Source: Runella rosea (GTDB lineage Bacteria; Bacteroidota; Bacteroidia; Cytophagales; Spirosomataceae). Taken from it: a stretch of 64,000 bases of DNA. A program made the translations under genes and the position numbers. The stretch lies in assembly GCF_003325355.1 (NCBI RefSeq), contig NZ_CP030850.1, positions 5,573,501-5,637,500 of the forward strand. Reading direction: 5' to 3'. Below are positions 54,101 to 61,635 of this stretch, piece after piece. Under the pieces are notes generated by a model. The model searched no databases. It saw nothing but the letters and a program-made list of their open reading frames with translations, and was not told the origin of the DNA. The first letter of the stretch is position 1; each line of letters starts with the position of its first letter.

Positions 54101-54776
54101 TAAACCCTTTGCCGTGAAGTATCTCAACGAAGCCATTCAGCGAAAAAACAAAGACGATGGCGGCATTGAGCGTCCTGAGTACTCACTGATGACGGGATTT
54201 ATCGGCACCGCCTCCATATCCGAAGCCCTGTCGGAAAACGGCAACCACGACATGGCGTACCGATTGTTGCAACAAAGAAACTATCCTTCGTGGTTGTATT
54301 CGGTGGTCAACGGCGCAACGTCGATTTGGGAGCGCTTGAACTCGTACACCGTCGAAAACGGATTTGGTGGCAACAACAGTATGAACTCCTTCAACCACTA
54401 CTCGTTTGGTGCCGTGGCGTCGTGGATGTACAATTATTCGTTGGGCATTCAACGCCACCCCGAAAGTGCTGCTTTCAAACAAATTGTCCTCAAGCCCACC
54501 CCCGACCCCGATAAAGTAATGACCTTTGCCAAAGGGTATTATGATTCGGTGTATGGTAAAATTAGCAGTGAATGGAAATGGGAAAACGGCAAATGGATTT
54601 ACAAAACCACCGTGCCCGCCAATACATCAGCCACGCTGTATTTGCCGGCCAAAAGCACAAACCAGATTAGTGAAGGCGGCAAAAGCATAGCCACCTGGAA
54701 AGGCGTGAAGCAAGAAAATGGAAGCGTGATTATCCCCTTAGTTTCGGGAAGTTATGCGTTTGAGATAAAAGAGTAA
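51156..54776 (+). CDS. Large GH78 alpha-L-rhamnosidase
   Basis: A 1206-aa exported enzyme (signal ending VFAA). N-terminal Ig/Fn3-like domain (about 20-125), an extra sandwich insertion (about 130-400, with IAFELDISGVN and FELYIDGREND), the two rhamnosidase beta domains (GIYEMYLNGQRVSNDYFNPG; LGAWLSEGWWSGNI) and the (alpha/alpha)6 barrel from about 740. The catalytic signature TDTPARNERMGWSGD contains Asp754 and the general acid Glu760. It is longer than usual because of the insertion. It shares a palindromic operator with the first rhamnosidase operon. Confidence 0.9.
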   Translation: MKKFSFILLLLTALIAPVFAAVSIVNLNVDYQEKPLGIDIANPHFSWQMKALDVKRGYTQKAYQIVVTDANNQVVWDTKKVNSDISHGIEYAGTPLKATTRYTWKVTVWDNANATVSSSSWFETGLMNPSVSAWSGARWIGGGEDDLVFYSHYLSVFKFEYGIQLDKATNSTKASFLFGGNDKRLMKKALNLMGVETGNNQSYIAFELDISGVNDSPEGLAKLHIYRVGYTLDDKADVPFKSLEIPQKLINNANKYEKHRVFADCNFGLFELYIDGRENDNKLKEKTTGPAAGGGFGARGINLNPVGSGNNYISFPMLADIGFGVGNGQTVHFSEVTIKNYRFPSNALFTEKLNSASYAGIFKSPNLTVENGAYKIKGNALILANPSKNAAPMLRTTFATQAKSIKTARLYVTARGIYEMYLNGQRVSNDYFNPGLTQYNKNHMYQTYDVTASVKQGTKNALGAWLSEGWWSGNITFSGESWNFFGDRQSLLSKLVITYSDGSEQIITSNPTDWKLFTDGPVRYGSFFQGEVYDAGKEALIKDWSLASYNDNGWKSAVEVPLEGTAYVGTFTDAMGRKSSLEYKDFKLVGQMGDNASIVKTLTARSVEEVRPKVFVYDMGQNMVGVPQIQIKNGKKGQEIILRYAEVKYPNLPDYKGNEGMVMMENIRAALTQDTYILKGGDETIQPRFTFHGYRYVEITGIDQSVPAASVKGLVISSITGLSSNYETSNELVNKLWQNITWSLRSNFLSIPTDTPARNERMGWSGDISVFSRSATYLTHSDLFLRRHLLAMRDVQAESGRFTDVAPMGGGFGGTLWGSAGIVVAWETYRQYGDVQLLKEHYDAMKKYVAFLETKVEKATGILNEGPLGDWLSPENGKNDNTLFWMAYYAYDLEIMAKVATILGKTEEAANFMTQHNAVKAKFNEVYIDKTTHRTVKSGVRAARMGPPGQQQAEQKSDKGQLMDTQASYAIPLALGIFNEENKPFAVKYLNEAIQRKNKDDGGIERPEYSLMTGFIGTASISEALSENGNHDMAYRLLQQRNYPSWLYSVVNGATSIWERLNSYTVENGFGGNNSMNSFNHYSFGAVASWMYNYSLGIQRHPESAAFKQIVLKPTPDPDKVMTFAKGYYDSVYGKISSEWKWENGKWIYKTTVPANTSATLYLPAKSTNQISEGGKSIATWKGVKQENGSVIIPLVSGSYAFEIKE

Positions 54777-54804
54777 GGTATTTTTGGTTTCAGCAAACAA
54801 GACC

Positions 54805-55419
54805 TTACCGCTTTAGCACCCGAAAAGCAATTTCTCGCCCATGCCCTTGCATGATGGTGAGGTTTATCCACGACAGCGCAAATTGCTCTAGTAACAACAC
54901 TTTGTCACCTTTGCCGAAGTCCCAACAATGGCCAAAACCCGCATCAATAGCAAGCTGGTGAGCCGTTTGTTTGGCTTCGGCGTTGTCGCCTGCCATAAAC
55001 ATATCTATTTTTTGCCCTTCATAAACGGGATTCAAAATGTTTTCAAAACCCGTTGAATTGAAGCATTTGACCACATTTGCGGCTGTTTTATCCGTTAAAG
55101 TATGATAGACGGTGTCGTAAGGCGCGGGCTTTTGTCGCACGGCGTTGGTCGCATCAATCAATATTTTATTCGATACGTCCCCCATTTGTTCGATGATGTC
55201 AAAAATGGCAGTCGGCGGCGTGGCAATCAAAATCACGTCAGATTGTTTAACCGCAAACGGGATATTAGTAAACCTATCTTCGCCAATTTTGGTAGCAAGT
55301 CGAATATTTTTGTGGCTTAATGGAAATTTTGCGCCAATCAAAACGCTATGGCCCGCCTTAATCCATTGTTGCGCCAATGCGCCGCCGACATTTCCAGAAC
55401 CAATAATGGCTATTTTCAT
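54805..55419 (-). CDS. NADP-binding oxidoreductase (F420-reductase-like)
   Basis: A 204-aa protein with a Rossmann domain: MKIAIIGSGNVGGALAQQW, IGAKFPLSHKN, DVILIATPP, and VKCFNSTGFENILNP. This is the pyrroline-5-carboxylate reductase-like domain found in NADPH:F420 reductases and many Bacteroidota proteins without F420. ATG at 55419 gives the glycine-rich loop at residues 7-12. Last gene in a minus-strand set with DJ-1-like, barrel and bestrophin genes, downstream of an HxlR gene; a redox role is likely. Confidence 0.78.
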   Translation of the reverse strand: MKIAIIGSGNVGGALAQQWIKAGHSVLIGAKFPLSHKNIRLATKIGEDRFTNIPFAVKQSDVILIATPPTAIFDIIEQMGDVSNKILIDATNAVRQKPAPYDTVYHTLTDKTAANVVKCFNSTGFENILNPVYEGQKIDMFMAGDNAEAKQTAHQLAIDAGFGHCWDFGKGDKVLLLEQFALSWINLTIMQGHGREIAFRVLKR

Positions 55420-55503
55420 GATTTTAAATATTTGATGCAAGTGTCGTCTTCGTCTGCCGATTTACACAAATTTAAAGGCAGATACGACGCAAAAGTTATT
55501 TGT

Positions 55504-56442
55504 TTAGAATAAAAAACCATCTTGCGGGCTGTGTTTTGGCGGCAATTCTGTTTCGCCCAGCATTTCTTTCAAGTCCCGCTCAATCGTATTGCTCATTGCC
55601 GACATCGGAATATCGGTGATGCGGTTTTCAAAAGGGTCTTCGTTTACTTCACCGACTTTGCCCATCACACCAAACACAAAAGAAACCAAAATACTCACCG
55701 GCATCATCAGGGCAGGAGTGCCCATTTTTGAGAAATCTGTCATCAGCGCAAATGGCAATATGGCGATGAAAACCCACAAAAATAGCTTGGTAAAAAAATG
55801 GTACTGCCGCAGTAAAGGCGTGCTTTTGATGCGCTCGCAAGTTCCTTGAAAATTGTTGAAACCTGCCAAAGTCGGCTCCAAACTGATGTTGTCGAATGCA
55901 CCCAAAATCTCGATTTTCATTCCGTCTTTGATACGTTTGCCTTGTACAAACAGCAAATAATTGGGAATGTTTTGCTTTTGAACGGCATCTTCAAATTCTT
56001 CTTTTGAGAGCAAATGTTTCATTTCTCCCAACGATTTTTGCCCTCTAAGGTGCAAGCGCAAAGCGTGCGCAAAAGCAATTTGACGATAAACCATTTCTTT
56101 TTTGTAGTCGTTGATTTGCTCAGCACTTACCTTACCACTTGACAAAGCACTATCGGCATTGGCAATGATCTGTCGTGCAAAAATACGGCTGTTGTTGATG
56201 ATGCTGCCCCAAATCGTGCGGGCTTCCCACCAGCGGTTATAGGAATTGTTGTTGCGAAAAGCCAAGAAAATTGCCAAGGCACTACCCAAAATAGCCGCCA
56301 CAGAAAACGGCAAACTGGTTTTTCCCAAATACTGATTGTGATATAAAAAATAAACAGCCGTGGATAAAAACGTGGAGGTCGCCAATTCCCAGCGCATGTA
56401 GCGTACAACAGCGATAGGATTGAATATCTTTCTTAAAATCAT
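55504..56442 (-). CDS. Bestrophin-family membrane channel
   Basis: A 312-aa bestrophin-like protein (UPF0187). Signature FLAFRNNNSYNRWWEARTIWGSIINNSR in the first third (N-S-Y-x-R-W-x-E), with membrane segments near 25-70 and 210-260. Bacterial bestrophins are pentameric ion channels, conducting cations in characterised cases. It starts 6 nt after the barrel protein gene, so they are co-transcribed. Its link to the DJ-1-like and redox genes is unexplained. Confidence 0.87.
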   Translation of the reverse strand: MILRKIFNPIAVVRYMRWELATSTFLSTAVYFLYHNQYLGKTSLPFSVAAILGSALAIFLAFRNNNSYNRWWEARTIWGSIINNSRIFARQIIANADSALSSGKVSAEQINDYKKEMVYRQIAFAHALRLHLRGQKSLGEMKHLLSKEEFEDAVQKQNIPNYLLFVQGKRIKDGMKIEILGAFDNISLEPTLAGFNNFQGTCERIKSTPLLRQYHFFTKLFLWVFIAILPFALMTDFSKMGTPALMMPVSILVSFVFGVMGKVGEVNEDPFENRITDIPMSAMSNTIERDLKEMLGETELPPKHSPQDGFLF

Positions 56443-56448
56443 GCGCTT

Positions 56449-57102
56449 TCAAAATTCGTGACGAATGAATAAACCTGTATTTTGCGTACTGGCGTAGTTT
56501 TTTCGACCGACCGCCGAAAAATCGCCGCCTAAACCAAACTGCCAATCCGCCTTTTTTAAACCCAAACGCAAGCGTTGGGTAAAACTAAAATGGGTGGTTT
56601 TGTTCGTCGGGAAGGCGTTTATTAGCTCAATTTGACTGAACAAAAACCATTTTTTACCCAATGTTGGGGTGTAGCGTAAAAGCAAAAACAAATCAAGGTC
56701 AGGCTTGCTTTCTAACGCTACAACCGACCAACCAAACACCGTGAGCGTTTTTGAAACATGGGCGTATTGAATGCCTGTTTTTGCAAACGTGCCTCTATTC
56801 AATACCTGCCCGACCAACACAGGCGCAAAACCTTTAAACGCAGGATGATTGTACGACAGGGCTTCCGTAAAGCCGAACTGCGGCAAATTGCTGGTTGCTG
56901 TTTGTTTGTAATCAACCACTGCTCGCTCTCGTGTAAAAAAAAGGAAGTGGCTATTTTGACCTTCTTTGTTTTTGAAGAACTTAAAAAACATCACGTCAAA
57001 ACTCGCTTTTTTGTCGCCACCAAAAACTTCCACAGGAATTTGAGCCTGCACAACGCTTGCCCACAACAACGGGACAATGATGTACAAAAACTTAGGGTTC
57101 AT
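56449..57102 (-). CDS. Predicted outer-membrane protein, unknown family
   Basis: A 217-aa protein with signal peptide (ending VVQAQ). The mature part alternates polar and hydrophobic residues in strands such as SHFLFFTRERAVV, LDLFLLLRYTPTL, WFLFSQIELI and a C-terminal GLFIRHEF, typical of an outer-membrane barrel with terminal Phe. I do not recognise a named family. Gap of 19 nt after the DJ-1-like gene and 6 nt before bestrophin. Confidence 0.65.
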   Translation of the reverse strand: MNPKFLYIIVPLLWASVVQAQIPVEVFGGDKKASFDVMFFKFFKNKEGQNSHFLFFTRERAVVDYKQTATSNLPQFGFTEALSYNHPAFKGFAPVLVGQVLNRGTFAKTGIQYAHVSKTLTVFGWSVVALESKPDLDLFLLLRYTPTLGKKWFLFSQIELINAFPTNKTTHFSFTQRLRLGLKKADWQFGLGGDFSAVGRKNYASTQNTGLFIRHEF

Positions 57103-57121
57103 TGGACAATAGGTGAGAATG

Positions 57122-57886
57122 CTATTTGTCCAACATTTTGACCAACAACTCGGCCGCTGCTGCCCCTGAATTTTGTTGTTGCCCCGTAATTAGATTGCCA
57201 TCAGCAATGGCGTAAGCCGAAAAAGGGGCCGCTACTTTAAACGTTGTATCTTCAATTTTCCGGGCCTCGCTTTCGATGCGGTAAGGTTGGATTTTTTGCC
57301 CCACGGCTTGGTCGGCAAATTCTTCTTCAGCATCGGCAAAGCCTGTCCACGTTTTGCCTTTTACAATCAGTTGGCCATTTGATTTTTGGGCTTCCAGAAG
57401 CAGGGTCGTTGAATGGCAAACGGCGGCACTTGGCTTGCCACTTTCGTAGAAGGTAGCAAAGAGTTTTTCCAAATCCTTGTTGCCCCGGTAGGTATACATC
57501 GGGCCTTGACCGCCCACCAAAAAGATAGCAACGTAGTTTTTAGTGTCGACTTCAGTGAGTTTTGGGGTATTTTCGAGCAAATCGTTAAACCATTTTTGCT
57601 GCATATAGCCCAACGAAATGACATCATGCGCCGAATAACCGCTTGGGTCTGTGGGGTTGGAGTAGGTATCCATCATTAACTTGCCACCCTCCGTTGAGAC
57701 CAACTCAACTTCGTAGCCCGCCTCTTGAAACACCCGAAGGGGATGGGTTAACTCAGCCGCCCAAAAGCCAATGGGCCAGCCTGTTTGTTGGGAAATAGAA
57801 GGCGAACTTGCCACCATGAGGATTTTGCCCTTTGTGGGCGCACCGTGAAAATGTACATAAGATTGAACTTCTGTTATTGCACTCAT
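57122..57886 (-). CDS. DJ-1/PfpI-family protein (Hsp31-like)
   Basis: A 254-aa DJ-1/PfpI superfamily protein. The nucleophile Cys lies in AAVCHSTTLLLEA, in the usual elbow after a Ser-containing loop. Relatives include Hsp31 glyoxalase III-type chaperones, which remove methylglyoxal adducts, and class I amidotransferase-like domains. It is the first gene of the minus operon and is divergent from HxlR, a typical arrangement for response to reactive carbonyls. Start ATG 57886 is supported by the long N-terminal MSAITEVQSYVHFHG. Confidence 0.85.
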   Translation of the reverse strand: MSAITEVQSYVHFHGAPTKGKILMVASSPSISQQTGWPIGFWAAELTHPLRVFQEAGYEVELVSTEGGKLMMDTYSNPTDPSGYSAHDVISLGYMQQKWFNDLLENTPKLTEVDTKNYVAIFLVGGQGPMYTYRGNKDLEKLFATFYESGKPSAAVCHSTTLLLEAQKSNGQLIVKGKTWTGFADAEEEFADQAVGQKIQPYRIESEARKIEDTTFKVAAPFSAYAIADGNLITGQQQNSGAAAAELLVKMLDK

Positions 57887-57959
57887 TTTTGAGGATTATT
57901 AAATTTATTGAAATGATGTTACAAAGTTTAAATCTATACCTACTTTTGCCAAGAGTATC

Positions 57960-57988
57960 ACCAAAAAGTGCGATACATACTTTTTGGT
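57960..57988. promoter_or_regulatory. HxlR operator candidate, divergent region
   Basis: ACCAAAAAGT (57960-57969) and ACTTTTTGGT (57979-57988) are a perfect 10-bp inverted repeat with a 9-nt spacer. It lies between the DJ-1-like operon and the HxlR gene, 28 nt before the HxlR start. TACTTTTG (57941-57948) nearby could be a -7 box. Confidence 0.65.
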
Positions 57989-58016
57989 TAGTATTTGAAA
58001 ATCAATAGTTTATGTT

Positions 58017-58361
58017 ATGCCTGATTTTATTTTTAAAGGGAAAGTCTACTACAACCCTGTTCAATTGGTGATGGAACAGATCGGAGGCGTGTGGAAAATG
58101 CCGATTCTGTGGCGACTGAAATACCACACCATGCGCTACGGCGAGTTGCGGAATGATATACCGCACATATCGGATAAAATGCTCACCACTCAACTTCGGG
58201 AATTGGAAGCAGACGGTTATGTACACCGACAAGTTTATGCCGTTGTGCCGCCCAAAACAGAATATTCGCTGACGGAGAAAGGAAGGGAAGTCATACCTCT
58301 CATAACCCAAATAAGGGAGTATGGAAACCAACTAATTGAAAAAGAAAATAAAAAACTATAA
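58017..58361 (+). CDS. HxlR-family transcriptional regulator
   Basis: A 114-aa winged-helix HxlR regulator: LVMEQIGGVWKMPILWRL, then ISDKMLTTQLRELEADGYVHRQ, then TEYSLTEKGREVIPL. The usual N-terminal Cys of redox-sensing members is replaced (YNPVQLVMEQ), so it may sense something else. ATG at 58017 starts MPDFIFKG. Divergent from the four-gene DJ-1/barrel/bestrophin/NADP set, which it probably controls. Confidence 0.88.
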   Translation: MPDFIFKGKVYYNPVQLVMEQIGGVWKMPILWRLKYHTMRYGELRNDIPHISDKMLTTQLRELEADGYVHRQVYAVVPPKTEYSLTEKGREVIPLITQIREYGNQLIEKENKKL

Positions 58362-58489
58362 AACAACGCATTGCTGCAAACTCATCGCCAAGCTCACTCA
58401 CGTTCAACGGTGGGTATATGGCGATGCCATCGGATGTTAGGCAATCAATAGCTAACGTACTTAACACTATTTATTTACCCAAAAACGCA

Positions 58490-60103
58490 ATGAATATACT
58501 ACAGCCGAAAGTCTTTTTTTACCTCTTTTGTTTGGTTCAGTTGGAGCTGTATGCACAGCCCAAAATAGAGCGTTGGGCTAGGTTTGAAGCAGAATGGACG
58601 TACGCGTCGGGCGGGAACCTTTTTCGTGAGGTACAACTTTCCGCCCGCTTTGTGGGCCCCGATACTACTTTTACGGTCGCGGGGTTTTATGACGGCAATA
58701 ACCATTTCAAAGTGAGGTGTATGCCCACCCAAACTGGTACTTGGACGTACACAACCTCAAGCAACAAAAAAGAACTCAATAACAAAAAAGGCTCGTTTGA
58801 ATGCGTCAACGCAACGGGTAATAACCGTGGCCCCGTCAAAGTGAGCGATGTGCATCACTTTAAGTACTCCGACGGCACGCGGTATTATCCTTTGGGTACG
58901 ACCGCCTACGCGTGGACCCACATGGGGCAAGGCTTGCAAGAGCAAACGCTTCGTTCGCTTCAAAACTCTGGATTTAACAAGATTCGAATGTGCGTTTTTC
59001 CTAAAAATTACGAATTGGTGAAAGAAGAGCCTGAATTGTATCCTTTTGCCGTGCGCGAAGTGAAAAAGGACGAAAAAGGGAACGTACTCAACGTGTGGGA
59101 TTTTACGCAGTTTAATCCCGCCTTTTTTCAACACCTCGAAAAACGCATCGACGACCTCAACCGACTGGGTATTGAGGCCGATTTGATTTTGTTTCATCCT
59201 TACGATAAAGGTCGTTGGGGGTTTGATGCCATGCCTCATGAGGTCAATGTGCAGTATATCAAATACTTGACGGCGAGGCTGGCGTCGTTTCGGAATGTCT
59301 GGTGGTCATTGGCCAATGAGTGGGATTATGTAAAATCCAAAACCGTTGCCGATTGGGATGCCCTTACCCAAGCCGTGGTGGAGTCTGACCCGTACCGTCA
59401 TTTGTGTTCTATTCATGGCTCTACGGCTACTTACTATGACTACTGGAAGCCAGCGTTTACCCACGCAAGTATTCAGGATGATGCACCCGTTCGGCATTCG
59501 GGCGGCGTGTCGACCCTGCGCAATGTGTACCACAAACCCATTATATTAGACGAGGTGGGGTATGAAGGAAACTTAAAATCGCGCTGGGGGCGGTACAGTC
59601 CAGAGGAGATGACCCACTTGGCGTGGGTAGGTGTGATGGCGGGCACGTACGTGACGCACGGTGAGTCGTACATGTTTAAGGATGCCTCCGATACTATTTT
59701 CTGGGCCAAAGGCGGCCCATTTAAAGGTACTAGCTGGAAGCGTTTTGCTTTTCTCCGAAAAATCCTCGAAGAAGCTCCCTCGCCACTGTCGATGAGCGAT
59801 GTGAGCCGCGATTATCGCACCTCTTCTGCGGGCGAAGGCTATTATTTTGTGTATTTCGGCAATGAGGTGAATGATTCGTGGGTATTTAACCTCCCTGCCA
59901 AAAATGGCGAAGGACCTAAACTCACGGCCGGTCGGCGTTTCAAGATAGATATCATAGACACTTGGGACATGACCGTACAGGCAGTTCCGACCGTTTTTGA
60001 AACGGGTCCCGAAACGGATTATCGTTTGTTCGACAAAGACCTCAAGAAAGTTAGACTACCTCTGCGTCCCTACATGGCATTGAGAATCAAAGAGATAAAG
60101 TGA
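58490..60103 (+). CDS. DUF5060-type glycoside hydrolase
   Basis: A 537-aa exported protein. ATG at 58490 gives a signal peptide ending ELYAQ; a longer version from 58418 has no signal. N-terminal DUF5060-like sandwich (about 30-120, RWARFEAEWTYASGGNLFREV, YDGNNHFKVRCMPTQTGTW) and a TIM barrel (about 130-420) with acid/base Glu277 in WWSLANEWDY and nucleophile Glu355 in IILDEVGYEG. The architecture matches DUF5060/DUF4038-like glycosidases, a clade containing apiosidase-related and other plant-polymer enzymes. Specificity unknown. Confidence 0.8.
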   Translation: MNILQPKVFFYLFCLVQLELYAQPKIERWARFEAEWTYASGGNLFREVQLSARFVGPDTTFTVAGFYDGNNHFKVRCMPTQTGTWTYTTSSNKKELNNKKGSFECVNATGNNRGPVKVSDVHHFKYSDGTRYYPLGTTAYAWTHMGQGLQEQTLRSLQNSGFNKIRMCVFPKNYELVKEEPELYPFAVREVKKDEKGNVLNVWDFTQFNPAFFQHLEKRIDDLNRLGIEADLILFHPYDKGRWGFDAMPHEVNVQYIKYLTARLASFRNVWWSLANEWDYVKSKTVADWDALTQAVVESDPYRHLCSIHGSTATYYDYWKPAFTHASIQDDAPVRHSGGVSTLRNVYHKPIILDEVGYEGNLKSRWGRYSPEEMTHLAWVGVMAGTYVTHGESYMFKDASDTIFWAKGGPFKGTSWKRFAFLRKILEEAPSPLSMSDVSRDYRTSSAGEGYYFVYFGNEVNDSWVFNLPAKNGEGPKLTAGRRFKIDIIDTWDMTVQAVPTVFETGPETDYRLFDKDLKKVRLPLRPYMALRIKEIK

Positions 60104-60122
60104 TTGTTTTACAGGATATGCT

Positions 60123-60136
60123 TTAGGTTAACCTAA
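60123..60136. promoter_or_regulatory. 14-bp perfect palindrome before the porin
   Basis: TTAGGTTAACCTAA is perfectly self-complementary. It lies 94 nt before the porin start; TATCTTTG at 60165-60172 matches the -7 consensus. A control site for the porin gene is possible. Confidence 0.4.
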
Positions 60137-60229
60137 TTTTATGCAGTCATTGTTACCAAATCTTTATCTTTGTGTTAATTTTTTAACTGTTCAAGGGTAC
60201 TTTTATGGTCCCGTACAAAACGCCCGCTA

Positions 60230-61579
60230 GTGAAACGCTTAAAAATAATACTTTCTTTTTCCTCCATTATTATTGTTTACAGTTTTCAATCCATTGGGCA
60301 GATAACTAATAATAACGGTGGCTTACTGACCGATATGATTGATACCACCACCCGGATCGGGAAAAGTATGCTGTCGCTCAATAGCCGCCTGGGTAAAATA
60401 GGATTTAGCGGTTATCTGCAGCCACAGTTTCAGGTGGCTGAGTCGAACGGAGCGGGTGGAAATATCTACAATGGCGGGGATTTCGGACCGCAGGTCAACA
60501 ATCGCTTTCGCCTGCGCCGTGGGCGATTTCGGGCCGATTTTTCGCATTTGACCGACGACGGACGACCTTCGACTTATTTTGTGTTTCAATTTGATGGTAC
60601 CGAGCGTGGGGTCAATATTCGCGATTTTTGGGGACGGGTTTTTGAACATAAATGGGATTTATTTCACTTCTCGGCGGGCGTGATGGCGCGACCGTTTGGG
60701 CATGAAGTTTTGTTGTCATCGGCGTTTAGAGAGGCTCCCGAGCGCGGGCGAATGTCACAAACTTTGGTGCAAACCGAGCGTGATTTAGGCTTCATGTTTA
60801 GTTTTAATCCCCGAAGAAAGAATTCTAATTTTAAATGGTTGGCGATTGACTTAGGAATCTATAACGGTCAGGGGCTTACTGGAACGGCCGAATACGATAG
60901 TCATAAGGATGTGGTGGCGCGTATCAGCTCTAAGCGGCGTACGATAAGTAGGTCGGGAGGCAAGCTTTCGTGGGGTATAAGCAGCTATTTTGGGGGAATA
61001 ACGAGCCAAAATGACTTGATGTATGCGGCCAAAAAAGTCGATGGAAAGCCGATTATTGAAAAAGACTCGGCGGCATCAAATATTGGTCGTACTGCGCCAA
61101 GGCGATATCTGGGGGCCGATTTTCAACTGGTTTTTCCTAACAAAAATGGGCAGACTGAATTTCGGGCGGAATACATTCGGGGTGTACAAACCGCAACGGC
61201 GGCGTCAAGTACCACGCCAGGGAGCTATCCTGTTTCGAGCACGGGAATGCCATTGCCACTGTATACGCGCCGATTTGACGGTGCTTATTTTTACTTTCTT
61301 CAGCACCTAGGGAGCCAAGACCATCAGCTTGTGTTAAAGTATGATTGGTACAATCCCAATACCGACGTGAAGGGAAAAAAGATTGACGCCAAAAATGGTT
61401 TTACGGGCGCGGATGTTCGGTTTGATACTTTTGGCGGCGGCTACGTGTATTACGTTAATCAGCACCTCCGCGTGGTTTTTTGGTATGAACATCCCATCAA
61501 CGAAAAAACGGCTGTGAAAGGCTACGAAAGCGACGTGAAAGACGGCGTTTTTACGCTTCGAACGCATTTTAATTTTTAA
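60230..61579 (+). CDS. Phosphate-selective-type porin (OprO/OprP family)
   Basis: A 449-aa outer-membrane porin (PF07396-like). It starts with GTG, preferred because it is followed directly by the signal peptide KRLKIILSFSSIIIV (ending SIGQ). Barrel signatures: KIGFSGYLQPQFQVAE, RFRLRRGRFRADFSH, FHFSAGVMARPFGHEV and VTLRTHFNF-like end with Phe. It probably passes phosphate or another small anion. Stands alone between the DUF5060 gene and the convergent unknown gene. Confidence 0.82.
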   Translation: MKRLKIILSFSSIIIVYSFQSIGQITNNNGGLLTDMIDTTTRIGKSMLSLNSRLGKIGFSGYLQPQFQVAESNGAGGNIYNGGDFGPQVNNRFRLRRGRFRADFSHLTDDGRPSTYFVFQFDGTERGVNIRDFWGRVFEHKWDLFHFSAGVMARPFGHEVLLSSAFREAPERGRMSQTLVQTERDLGFMFSFNPRRKNSNFKWLAIDLGIYNGQGLTGTAEYDSHKDVVARISSKRRTISRSGGKLSWGISSYFGGITSQNDLMYAAKKVDGKPIIEKDSAASNIGRTAPRRYLGADFQLVFPNKNGQTEFRAEYIRGVQTATAASSTTPGSYPVSSTGMPLPLYTRRFDGAYFYFLQHLGSQDHQLVLKYDWYNPNTDVKGKKIDAKNGFTGADVRFDTFGGGYVYYVNQHLRVVFWYEHPINEKTAVKGYESDVKDGVFTLRTHFNF

Positions 61580-61635
61580 TACCCTGACCGTAAACGCAGT
61601 TTTATCGACGTGTTGTGGGCTCCCACCCCTGTTTC

